Source of the DNA: Prevotella heparinolytica
GTDB taxonomy: Bacteria > Bacteroidota > Bacteroidia > Bacteroidales > Bacteroidaceae
Assembly: GCF_004342845.1 (NCBI RefSeq)
Contig: NZ_SLXB01000016.1
Location: forward strand, 28,162 to 92,161
Reading direction: 5' to 3'
Length of the DNA: 64,000 bases
The notes below the pieces were generated by a model that was not told the DNA's origin, did no database searches, and saw only the letters and a list, made by a program, of their open reading frames with translations. Below, piece after piece: positions 26,092 to 33,856 of the stretch (within the stretch, counting starts at the first letter, position 1; each line of letters opens with the position of its first letter). Position numbers and translations under genes: made by a program.

Positions 26092-26179
26092 TATCCTGAA
26101 AACAATCTTTTTACCTTAAAAAAAACTAATACCTATTGAAAACTGAAAAAGGAGGCTTTGTGAAAAGCTTCCTTTTTTT
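26092..26179 (+). ncRNA. Candidate small RNA or ribE leader (about 88 nt)
   Basis: A promoter ending at 26085 is followed 66 bp later by a strong terminator (9-bp stem, GTGA loop, seven T residues). The stretch between contains no plausible reading frame. It could be an independent small RNA or an attenuated leader for riboflavin synthase, 70 bp downstream; however ribE has its own -7 box after the terminator, and I do not see the FMN riboswitch consensus. The start coordinate is estimated from the promoter. Confidence 0.5.
26151..26179 (+). terminator. Rho-independent terminator upstream of ribE
   Basis: GGAGGCTTT (26151-26159) pairs with AAAGCTTCC (26164-26172), one G-U pair, tetraloop GTGA, followed by seven T residues (26173-26179). 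Confidence 0.9.
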
Positions 26180-26203
26180 ATGTCTAATATGAAGCTCTTT
26201 TTT

Positions 26204-26211
26204 TATCTTTG
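26204..26211 (+). promoter_or_regulatory. -7 box of a probable ribE promoter
   Basis: TATCTTTG matches TAnnTTTG and lies 38 bp before the ribE start. The -33 position is poor. Confidence 0.55.
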
Positions 26212-26249
26212 CAGAGACTATAAGAAATAACTAAAAGAATAATAAGACA

Positions 26250-26852
26250 ATGTTTTCCGGAATTGTAGAAGAATGTGCCGTGTTGGTGGGCGTGGTCAAA
26301 GACCAAGAGAATGTGCATTTCACGTTTAAGTGTTCATTTGTAAATGAACTGAAAATAGATCAGAGTGTTTCTCACAACGGTGTTTGCCTTACAGTAGTCA
26401 GCCTGACGGATGATACATATACCGTAACGGCGATGAAAGAAACACTGGAGCGTTCCAATCTTGGTCTGCTGGAGATAGGAGACGAAGTGAATGTGGAGCG
26501 TAGCATGATGATGAACGGACGTTTGGACGGACATATCGTTCAGGGGCATGTAGACCAGACTGCCACATGTGTCGACATAAAGGATGCGGAGGGGAGCTAT
26601 TATTTCACTTTCAAGTATGCTTTTGACAAAGAAATGGCAAAACGGGGATACATCACGGTGGATAAAGGCTCGGTAACGGTCAATGGAGTTAGTCTGACCG
26701 TATGCAACCCTACCGAAGATACTTTCCAAGTGGCTATTATTCCTTATACTTTTGAAAATACCAATTTCCATGCTTTCCGGATTGGCAGTGTGGTGAATCT
26801 TGAGTTTGATATCATCGGTAAGTATATCAGCCGCATGATACAATATAAGTGA
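26250..26852 (+). CDS. ribE: Riboflavin synthase alpha chain
   Basis: A 200-residue enzyme that dismutates two 6,7-dimethyl-8-ribityllumazine molecules into riboflavin. The start MFSGIVEECAVL is diagnostic, and the two lumazine-binding repeats are obvious: SHNGVCLTVVSLTDDTYTV in the first and TVNGVSLTVCNPTEDTFQV in the second, with LDGHIVQGHVDQ between. No other riboflavin gene is adjacent, as is usual in Bacteroides, where rib genes are scattered. The nitroreductase gene follows 39 bp downstream; since that family uses FMN, shared transcription would make sense but is not shown. Confidence 0.95.
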   Translation: MFSGIVEECAVLVGVVKDQENVHFTFKCSFVNELKIDQSVSHNGVCLTVVSLTDDTYTVTAMKETLERSNLGLLEIGDEVNVERSMMMNGRLDGHIVQGHVDQTATCVDIKDAEGSYYFTFKYAFDKEMAKRGYITVDKGSVTVNGVSLTVCNPTEDTFQVAIIPYTFENTNFHAFRIGSVVNLEFDIIGKYISRMIQYK

Positions 26853-26891
26853 TTTCTTTTGTGATTCATTTTTAGCAAGCTATTAATAGAT

Positions 26892-27428
26892 ATGGATTTC
26901 TTGCAGTTGGCGGCATCTCGCCAGAGTGATCGGGCGTATGATAAGGCTCGTGTTGTGGAGCCGGAGAAGCTGGAACGGATATTGGAAGCTGCCCGTTTGG
27001 CACCTTCTGCGTGCAATGCGCAACCGTGGAAGTTTGTAGTCGTTACAGATCCTGAGTTATCGGCCAAAGTAGGTAAAGCTGCCGCTGGCTTGGGGATGAA
27101 TAAGTTTGCCAAAGATGCTCCTGTTCATATCCTGATTGTGGAAGAGTCTATGAATGTCACCTCTTTTCTGGGTGCTAAAATCAAGGATAAGTATTTCCCG
27201 CTGATTGATATCGGTATTGCTGCCTCACATATCGTTTTGGCTGCGGAGAGCGAAGGATTGGGCTCTTGCATCTTGGGCTGGTTCGATGAAAAGGACATTA
27301 AAAAACTCACCGGCATTCCTGCCAATAAACGTCTTTTGCTTGATATTGCTGTCGGCTATCCACTGAAAGAGAAGCGAAAGAAACTGCGGAAGCCGAAAGA
27401 AAAAGTGATTTCCTATAATAATTATTGA
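26892..27428 (+). CDS. Nitroreductase family flavoprotein
   Basis: A 178-residue FMN-dependent NAD(P)H oxidoreductase of the nitroreductase superfamily. The FMN phosphate-binding start ASRQSDRAYD (the usual R-x-S-x-R region), LAPSACNAQPWKFVVVTD, and the late GLGSCILGWFDEKDIKKLTGIP are typical. It is shorter than NfsB-type enzymes, in the range of the small Bacteroides members. Substrate is unknown; members reduce quinones, nitro compounds or act in ring reductions. It probably shares a transcript with ribE. Confidence 0.9.
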   Translation: MDFLQLAASRQSDRAYDKARVVEPEKLERILEAARLAPSACNAQPWKFVVVTDPELSAKVGKAAAGLGMNKFAKDAPVHILIVEESMNVTSFLGAKIKDKYFPLIDIGIAASHIVLAAESEGLGSCILGWFDEKDIKKLTGIPANKRLLLDIAVGYPLKEKRKKLRKPKEKVISYNNY

Positions 27429-27577
27429 TTTGTGCAGCCTGCGGGTTTTTCGTTCTGTGCGAACGGGAATTTCTAATCTGTTATTTTCGGATCGATTCCT
27501 TTTATCCTTTCTTGAATGGTTTCGGAAGGAGGAGTGACAGGTTTTTTCAGCTTGTTCTCCTCTTTTTAGGGGAAGAA

Positions 27578-28897
27578 TTACAAGTCTTTCAGCAATATAG
27601 TGCCGGCTTTCTCATAATATTCTTCTCGCGCTTTCACTAATACCTCCCATTGGCTGTTGAACTCATTGTCCTTATCAATCTTGAAGTCTTCCGAGCCGTG
27701 TGTGTCCAATTTGTCGAGCAATAGAGCCACGGTCAGCTGGTTGATATCCATAGAGGGCTGGTAAGCAATGTCTTCGCTTTTTTCATCTGTCATCACTTCG
27801 TGCAGGAGGTTGATTTCCTGCAATTCGTAAAGGGCTTTGTAGGTCAGGCGGATGGGGATTTGGCATTCTTCGGATATCTTGTCGGCTGTATAGGGCGTTT
27901 CGTTTTGTGCAAAGCGCTTGGCTATGAGAGACATTATCAAGATAGAGATGAAATCGCGGTAGCGCCGGCTGATGTTGCGCGTGTCTTTGTCGAAACTGAA
28001 GTTTCTGATATTCTGTCCTGCATAGGTCAGTTCGGCACCGAAGAGGCAGATGGTCCAAGAGATTTGCAACCACAGCAGAAACATCGGAAGGGCGGCAAAG
28101 CTACCGTAAATGGCATTGTAGCGCGACACCCACAACTGGCTGCTGATGTAAAGAAACTGAAAAGCCTGATGTGCCGTACCTGCCAATATGCCGGATAGAA
28201 GGGCATGTTTCAACTTTACCTTTGTATTGGGCATGAAGATGTACAATGCCGTAAACATGAACCATGTCAGGGCAAAGGGTATGAGGCGTATCATGAACTT
28301 GCCGATAGGGGCGAGCAGGGTAAAGTCTTCGATGTTCTTCACCATCGTGCTCATGAAGATGGAAAGACCGCCCGAAAGAACGATCAAGATAGGCATCAAC
28401 AGCAGCATGGAGAAATAATCGGTGATTTTGCGATACATGCTGCGTGCTTTCTTCACTTGCCAGATGCGGTTGAAGGTTATCTCCATGTTGTTGATAAGGT
28501 TGAGAACCGTCCACAGCAACATCACCAGACCTACACCGATAAATACTCCGTTTTTGGTTTGCGACAGATAGGAGTCTACAAATTGCAATATGATTTCCGT
28601 TGTTTCCGTCTGGCCGCCGAAGCCGCTGACTATCTGGCTTTCCATCAGATTGTCGAACCCGAATCCGCGTGCAATGGCAAAGAGGATGGCAAGAATCGGC
28701 ACGATGGCAAGCAGTGTGCTGTATGTCAAGGCCGAGGCTTTGTTTACTATCCGGTCGTTGGTGAAGCGATTGACGCAGAGGTAAATTGTCTTGATGACAT
28801 TGTACAGGGAAAAAGTGGTCCGTGTGACTTCGTCTTCCGTAATACGCCAGATGTCGTAGGTCAGGAACTTCCAGAGTATGGCAATGCGCTTATTCAT
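27578..28897 (-). CDS. YihY/BrkB family inner-membrane protein
   Basis: A 439-residue protein. The first 300 residues contain about six transmembrane segments with the family signature KASALTYSTLLAIVPILAILFAI and YNAIYGSFAALPMFLLWLQISW. The remaining 140 residues are soluble and include a winged-helix-like stretch (ADKISEECQIPIRLTYKALYELQEINLLHEV), an arrangement common in YihY proteins. The name ribonuclease BN for relatives is a misassignment; the function is unresolved. It starts 22 bp after the RNase P RNA on the same strand and may be transcribed by read-through. Confidence 0.9.
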   Translation of the reverse strand: MNKRIAILWKFLTYDIWRITEDEVTRTTFSLYNVIKTIYLCVNRFTNDRIVNKASALTYSTLLAIVPILAILFAIARGFGFDNLMESQIVSGFGGQTETTEIILQFVDSYLSQTKNGVFIGVGLVMLLWTVLNLINNMEITFNRIWQVKKARSMYRKITDYFSMLLLMPILIVLSGGLSIFMSTMVKNIEDFTLLAPIGKFMIRLIPFALTWFMFTALYIFMPNTKVKLKHALLSGILAGTAHQAFQFLYISSQLWVSRYNAIYGSFAALPMFLLWLQISWTICLFGAELTYAGQNIRNFSFDKDTRNISRRYRDFISILIMSLIAKRFAQNETPYTADKISEECQIPIRLTYKALYELQEINLLHEVMTDEKSEDIAYQPSMDINQLTVALLLDKLDTHGSEDFKIDKDNEFNSQWEVLVKAREEYYEKAGTILLKDL

Positions 28898-28919
28898 GAA
28901 CTTGGCAATTTTTTAAGGA

Positions 28920-29343
28920 AAAAGCAGTCGGTCTGTAAGCCGGGTTCTGTTCTTCTGCCGAAGAGAAAGTCCTGTGCCGGGGATTATTCATCTCCGACCC
29001 TTCGTTTCTCGCCATTTAGAAGTGCCTGCCATTTATCTGAGCCGCATGTCGCCATACGGCTTTAGCGGTCTACCCTCCGACATGGGGCGAGCAACCCTCA
29101 TAACGCCGGTATACATGACCTTACAACTCCCAAGACGCACAGCCCTTGTGTCGCCACAAGGCCGGTAAGCTCTTACCTCACCTTCTCACCCTTACCGCAG
29201 CCAACGGTTGCGGCGGTTATTTTCTTCTGCGTTACTCTACCCTCGCGGACAGCTTTCTGTTAGGAAGTGGGATGCTCTGTGTTGCCCGGACTTTCCTCAT
29301 GCACGCACATGGTGCAGGCGGCAGACCGACCAACTGCTTTATA
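28920..29343 (-). ncRNA. rnpB: RNase P RNA (class A)
   Basis: Catalytic RNA that trims tRNA 5' ends. On the minus strand the 5' part contains the universal GAGGAAAGTCCGGGC element (complement around 29284-29298) and the 3' part AGAACCCGGCTTACAG, with the terminal P1 helix formed by AGTTGGTCGGTCTG near the 5' end and CAGACCGACTGC at the 3' end. Other hallmarks are GGTAAGGGTGAGAAGGTG and AGGGTAGACCGC. The ends are set by the promoter at 29349-29381 and the closing helix. Length is about 420 nt. Long reading frames through this region are coincidental. Confidence 0.96.
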
Positions 29344-29348
29344 GCCAA

Positions 29349-29381
29349 CAAAGATACAACAATTTAGCGATTAATCGCAAA
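29349..29381 (-). promoter_or_regulatory. Bacteroides-type promoter for rnpB
   Basis: On the minus strand TTTG (29378-29381) and TATCTTTG (29349-29356) are 21 bp apart, placing transcription start about where the P1 helix of RNase P RNA begins. Confidence 0.85.
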
Positions 29382-29510
29382 TAAGCGGATTTAGAATCTG
29401 CATAGAGTCTGTTTTAGATTTCCTTGGATGATTAATTGTTATTCCCATGATACGGATATGGAAAAAACACAACAAAAGCTGTTTTTGTAACTCCTTGTAA
29501 ATCAGCCTTG

Positions 29511-29620
29511 TGGGAAATTACTAAAAATCGAGGGAATTTTTACTAAGTTTTCGGGGAATTTTTAGTAAAAATCCGTCCGGTTTTTAGTAAAAATGGAGTG
29601 GGATTTTAGTAAACCAAATT
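29511..29620. repeat. Tandem array D: five AT-rich 22-bp units
   Basis: Five units repeat with 22-bp phase: the central A of TTASTAA falls at 29520, 29542, 29564, 29586 and 29608. The best units are centred on the palindrome ATTTTTAGTAAAAAT, separated by GC-richer joints such as CGGGG and CCGTCCGG. It lies in the 425-bp gap between rnpB and the NlpC/P60 gene, which is otherwise empty apart from promoters. Confidence 0.85.
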
Positions 29621-29741
29621 TGGAAAATCAGATTTCTTTACATACGGGAGTATGAAGGACGGATTTTGTGTATAGATGCTATCGATATTTTCTTTGTACT
29701 TAAAATATCTGAAAAGATGTATCTCTTTCGGAATTAATTTG

Positions 29742-29749
29742 TAGCTTTG
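29742..29749 (+). promoter_or_regulatory. -7 box of a probable promoter for the murein-peptide operon
   Basis: TAGCTTTG matches TAnnTTTG and ends 33 bp before the NlpC/P60 start codon. The -33 position shows no TTTG. Confidence 0.5.
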
Positions 29750-29782
29750 CTAACATTAGTAATACTCAAAAAACAGTGGCCG

Positions 29783-31009
29783 ATGAAAAAGTTTTCCTTT
29801 ATCCTTTTTATTTCTCTATTAATTCCGCTTTTTGCTGTCGCTTCAGAAGTAGGAGACCGTACCATTCCTGCTGAAGTGGCACAATTGTCTGACAGCTTGA
29901 AACGGAAGTTTGCGCCGGACAAGCGTGTGGCTTTGTTCGATGTGGATTATTCTTTTTCGGGGAAGAACGTAATGTTGCGTGGTGTCACCACTTCGGCTGA
30001 AGCAAAGGTGGCACTGCTGGCAGGTTTGGCAAAAAGAGGATACGAAGTGATGGATTGTTTGCGGGTGCTTCCGGATGAGCAGGAGCTTAAGGGCAAAACC
30101 TATGGCATTGTCAATGTATCGGTGTGCAATCTTCGTGCTGATGCCGATTTTTCATCGGAGATGATGACACAGGGATTGATGGGCATGCCGGTCAGGATAC
30201 TGCAACGTGAAGGTTGGTATCGCATTCAGACACCGGATGATTACATAGCATGGGTGCACCGTGTAGGTGTTCACCCTGTCACGCAAGAGGAACTGGCTGC
30301 ATGGAACGCGGTGGAGAAGATTGTGGTGACCTCGCATTACGGTTTCGTCTATTCAAAACCCGACGCGGCCTCGCAGACCATTTCTGACGTTGTTGCCGGA
30401 AACCGTTTGAGGTGGGTGGGTGCGAAAGGGGCTTTTTATAGAGTGGCCTATCCGGATGGTCGCGAAGGGTACATCTCCAAATCGCTCGCTATGCCTGAGA
30501 AGAAATGGCGCGTTTCTCTCAAGCAAGATGCGGCGAGCATCATTGCCACGGCCTGCTCCATGATGGGAATACCTTATCTTTGGGCCGGGACTTCCTCAAA
30601 AGGCGTGGATTGCAGTGGTTTTATGCGTACCGTTCTGTTTATGCACGACATCATCATTCCGCGCGATGCTTCTCAGCAGGCATACGTCGGCAAGCATATC
30701 GACATTGCTTCCGATTTCGGCAACTTGCAGCCGGGAGACTTGATTTTCTTCGGACGCAAAGCAACGTCCGAACGTAAGGAACGTGTCGTACACGTGGGAA
30801 TGTACATCGGGAACAAGCGTTTCATCCATTCGCAAGGCGATGTGCGCATCAGCAGTTTCAATCCCGATGACGAATTGTTCGATGAATATAATCTGGGCCG
30901 ATTGCTGTTTGCCACGCGCGTATTACCTTATATAAATAAGGAGAAATCGATAAATACTACAGCGACGAATGGGTATTATCGGCTCTTTCCCCGTAGGGAG
31001 ATGGAGTAA
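29783..31009 (+). CDS. Exported NlpC/P60 cysteine peptidase with SH3 domains
   Basis: A 408-residue exported peptidase with a signal peptide (MKKFSFILFISLLIPLFAVA). Two SH3b-like domains follow (about 105-155 and 175-240; NVSVCNLRADADF, GMPVRILQREGWYRI). The NlpC/P60 domain starts near residue 255: IIATACSMMGIPYLWAG, then GVDCSGFM with catalytic Cys277, and VVHVGMYIGNKRFIHSQGDV with the His. This matches YkfC-like gamma-D-Glu-L-diamino acid endopeptidases that cut murein stem peptides. An upstream TTG overlaps the promoter, so the ATG is preferred. First gene of an operon with the dipeptide epimerase and a transglutaminase. Confidence 0.93.
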   Translation: MKKFSFILFISLLIPLFAVASEVGDRTIPAEVAQLSDSLKRKFAPDKRVALFDVDYSFSGKNVMLRGVTTSAEAKVALLAGLAKRGYEVMDCLRVLPDEQELKGKTYGIVNVSVCNLRADADFSSEMMTQGLMGMPVRILQREGWYRIQTPDDYIAWVHRVGVHPVTQEELAAWNAVEKIVVTSHYGFVYSKPDAASQTISDVVAGNRLRWVGAKGAFYRVAYPDGREGYISKSLAMPEKKWRVSLKQDAASIIATACSMMGIPYLWAGTSSKGVDCSGFMRTVLFMHDIIIPRDASQQAYVGKHIDIASDFGNLQPGDLIFFGRKATSERKERVVHVGMYIGNKRFIHSQGDVRISSFNPDDELFDEYNLGRLLFATRVLPYINKEKSINTTATNGYYRLFPRREME

Positions 31010-31104
31010 CGACTCTTGTTAACCGTATGTATAACCATAAACTAAAGTAACTTCAAACCTCCCTTTCCTGCGGAGGAGGGATGGTGGAGAGGTTTTTCCC
31101 GACT

Positions 31105-32277
31105 ATGTCAACCAGAAGAGAATTCCTGAAAACCGCCGCTTTTGCCACACTTGGCTCAGGCTTGGCCATCAACAATGTATTTGCCAGAGGTAACGATCAA
31201 CCTTCCTTGTTCAATGTGAACAGCCGTATGGGTGTCACTCCTAAAATGAAACTGCGTTTCTTTCCTTATGAACTGAAATTGCGTCACGTCTTCACCGTGG
31301 CCACATATTCCCGTACCACTACCCCTGACATTCAGGTAGAGATAGAGTATGACGGCATTATCGGGTATGGCGAAGCGTCCATGCCGCCTTATCTGCAACA
31401 TGAGTTGGGTACAGTGGATAGCGTGATGGCTTTTTTGAAGAAAGTGCAGGATGTCATCGGACGGTTTGCCGACCCATTCCAACTGGAGGATATATTGGCT
31501 TATATCGATACGTTGTCTCCCGGCGACTCTGCCGCCAAGACGGCGGTGGACATCGCCCTGCACGACCTTGTGGGCAAGCTGTTGCAAGCCCCATGGTATA
31601 GAATCTGGGGATTGGACAAGGAAAAAGCTCCTTCCACAACTTTCACCATCGGCATTGATACGGCCGATGTGGTACGTGCAAAGACCAAAGAATGTGCCGA
31701 GCGCTTCAATATTCTGAAAGTGAAACTGGGGCGTGACAATGATAAGGAAATGATTGAAACCATCCGTTCGGTCACGGATCTTCCGATTGCCATCGATGCC
31801 AACCAAGGTTGGAAAGACAAACGATATGCCCTCGACATGATACATTGGCTGAAGGAAAAAGGCATTGTGATGATAGAGCAACCGATGCCCAAGGAACAGT
31901 TGGACGACATTGCATGGGTAACCGAACAAAGTCCGTTGCCGGTATTTGCCGACGAATCTATTCAGCGCTTGAAAGATGTAGCCCGCCTGAAAGGTGTCTT
32001 TACAGGTATCAATATCAAACTGATGAAATGTACCGGCATGCGCGAGGCTTGGAAAATGGTGACTTTGGCGCGCGCGTTGGACATGAAAGTGATGGTGGGG
32101 TGCATGACGGAAACTTCGTGTGCCGTCTCTGCTGCCGCGCAATTTTCTCCGGCAGTCGATTTTGCCGATTTGGATGGCAACTTGCTGATTGCGAACGACC
32201 GTTTCGAGGGCATGGAAGTGGTAAAAGGTAAGATTACGCTGCCCGACTTGCCGGGTATCGGGGTGGTAAAATTATAA
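31105..32277 (+). CDS. Dipeptide epimerase (enolase superfamily) with Tat-type signal
   Basis: An enolase-superfamily enzyme of the L-Ala-D/L-Glu epimerase type, 390 residues from this start. Catalytic residues are visible: KVKLG (first KxK Lys), AIDANQGW, IEQPMP and FADESI (metal ligands), and NIKLMKCTG (second Lys). The N-terminus STRREFLKTAAFATLGSGLA followed by VFA is a textbook twin-arginine signal, so the enzyme appears to be exported folded, unlike the cytoplasmic E. coli enzyme. A start at 31081, preceded by a strong GGAGGAGGG, is also possible and would add eight residues. It lies between two other exported murein-peptide enzymes. Confidence 0.88.
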   Translation: MSTRREFLKTAAFATLGSGLAINNVFARGNDQPSLFNVNSRMGVTPKMKLRFFPYELKLRHVFTVATYSRTTTPDIQVEIEYDGIIGYGEASMPPYLQHELGTVDSVMAFLKKVQDVIGRFADPFQLEDILAYIDTLSPGDSAAKTAVDIALHDLVGKLLQAPWYRIWGLDKEKAPSTTFTIGIDTADVVRAKTKECAERFNILKVKLGRDNDKEMIETIRSVTDLPIAIDANQGWKDKRYALDMIHWLKEKGIVMIEQPMPKEQLDDIAWVTEQSPLPVFADESIQRLKDVARLKGVFTGINIKLMKCTGMREAWKMVTLARALDMKVMVGCMTETSCAVSAAAQFSPAVDFADLDGNLLIANDRFEGMEVVKGKITLPDLPGIGVVKL

Positions 32278-32286
32278 AAGGAGATT

Positions 32287-33621
32287 ATGAGAAAGCTGTT
32301 GTACATCGTATCTCTGTTCGTGTTGGTTTCCGCATGCAACACCAAGCAGGGGAGCAAGGGATACAATTGGGATGATGACCTGCACCAACGTCTGCTTGCT
32401 GATTTCTGTCTGACAGAGGCGCAAGTGAAAGATTATATTCGTAAATACATTCCCGACGTGACCGACGGGCAAATGCGACAGTGGGAAGATGTCAAGGCTT
32501 TGGAATACATGGTGCTGGATGGCGAGAAACGCTATTTCCGCAATGCAGGGCCTAATCTTTTTCGTATAGATTCCGTTTGCCGTGACATCAAGACGGGCAA
32601 GGAAGGAACAGCGCTAAGTGGCAGCGAGAAGGTAAATATGGAGAATCTGCCCGAAATTATCTCTGCCGTGAAGAAAGAGGCGAAAAAGCTTGTGGCGCCG
32701 AAGCGTATGCGTGTCACTTATACCTTGACGGTTGATACGAATGCCGTGCCTGCGGGGAAAATCATCCGCTGTTGGTTGCCTTATCCCCGTACGGACCAGG
32801 CACGCCAGCAGGATGTCAGGCTTATCTCTGCCAGTGAATCGGAATACGTATTGTCTCCGCAGGATTGTCGTCATACTACGTTGTATATGGAGCGGCGGGC
32901 TGTCGAAGGAGAACCCACAATCTTTTCCGAGACATTTGAATTTACTACATACGGCGAGTGGCACAACCTGAAGCCGGAAGACGTATTGCCTTATGATACT
33001 ACAACCCCTCTTTATAAAGAATATACGGCCGAACGCGAGAAACATATCATCTTTTCGCCCCGCATGCGCGAACTTGCTGCCAGATTGACAGCCGGAGAAA
33101 CCAATCCGTATCTGAAAGCAAAGCGCATCTTCCGTTGGGTGAACGATAATTTTCCGTGGGCCTCGGCACGAGAATACTCTACGATTGAGAATATCCCGGA
33201 ATATGTGCTGGATAATCGTCATGGCGATTGCGGGCAGGTCAGTCTGTTGTTCATCACTCTCTGCCGTATCAGTGGCATTCCTGCACATTTCCAAAGCGGT
33301 TTCATGATGCATCCGAATGCATGGAATCTGCACGACTGGGCGGAAATCTACTTTGAAGGCATAGGCTGGGTTCCTGTCGACCAGTCATTCGGCATTCCTG
33401 CCTTTGCCCGTGATGCGGATGAAACGTATTTCTTTTTGGGTGGCATCGACTCTTGGCGCATGATTGTGAATACGGATTATGGCATGCCGTTGGTTCCCGC
33501 AAAGAAATATCCTCGTAGCGAGACGGTTGATTTCCAACGTGGTGAAGTGGAGTGGGAGGGAGGTAACCTTTATTTTCCGCAGTGGAACTATCACATGGAT
33601 ATTGATTACCTGAACTACTGA
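32287..33621 (+). CDS. Transglutaminase-like lipoprotein
   Basis: A 444-residue lipoprotein: signal peptide MRKLLYIVSLFVLVSAC with the lipobox VSAC. The C-terminal half is a transglutaminase-like papain-fold domain with Cys in HGDCGQVSLLF, His in NLHDWAEIYFEGIGW and Asp in VPVDQSFG. The N-terminal half is a beta-rich domain (VTYTLTVDTNAVPAGKIIRC) often seen before this domain in Bacteroides. Such proteins are usually peptidases rather than crosslinkers. It starts 9 bp after the epimerase, so it probably works on the same murein peptides at the cell surface or in the periplasm; the precise substrate is inference. Confidence 0.9.
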   Translation: MRKLLYIVSLFVLVSACNTKQGSKGYNWDDDLHQRLLADFCLTEAQVKDYIRKYIPDVTDGQMRQWEDVKALEYMVLDGEKRYFRNAGPNLFRIDSVCRDIKTGKEGTALSGSEKVNMENLPEIISAVKKEAKKLVAPKRMRVTYTLTVDTNAVPAGKIIRCWLPYPRTDQARQQDVRLISASESEYVLSPQDCRHTTLYMERRAVEGEPTIFSETFEFTTYGEWHNLKPEDVLPYDTTTPLYKEYTAEREKHIIFSPRMRELAARLTAGETNPYLKAKRIFRWVNDNFPWASAREYSTIENIPEYVLDNRHGDCGQVSLLFITLCRISGIPAHFQSGFMMHPNAWNLHDWAEIYFEGIGWVPVDQSFGIPAFARDADETYFFLGGIDSWRMIVNTDYGMPLVPAKKYPRSETVDFQRGEVEWEGGNLYFPQWNYHMDIDYLNY

Positions 33622-33856
33622 GATACAATATACTGTTTTTATGCACTATCTGTCAGTCTTTTAACAGTCGGCAATCGTGCATAAATGCTAATTTGTCAGT
33701 CTTTGCCGTTAATCGCTGTTAAGTCCTAAATATCCTCTGTTAAAAGAGAACAAAAAAGAGTGACAAGGGGAATAACAGAACGTTTTTTGTCGTTATTTTA
33801 ACGTCGTAATGTTAAATGAAACCCGGATATTAACAGTTTAAAGAATAGAAATTAGT

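Noticed and set aside
25907..26249. FMN riboswitch upstream of ribE
   Set aside because: The conserved FMN aptamer elements (AGGGTATC-like and GAGGCGG-like strings) are not visible; only a promoter and terminator are.
28205..29065. Plus-strand frame of 286 codons over YihY and RNase P RNA
   Set aside because: It overlaps the conserved rnpB sequence and the YihY gene and has no family signature.
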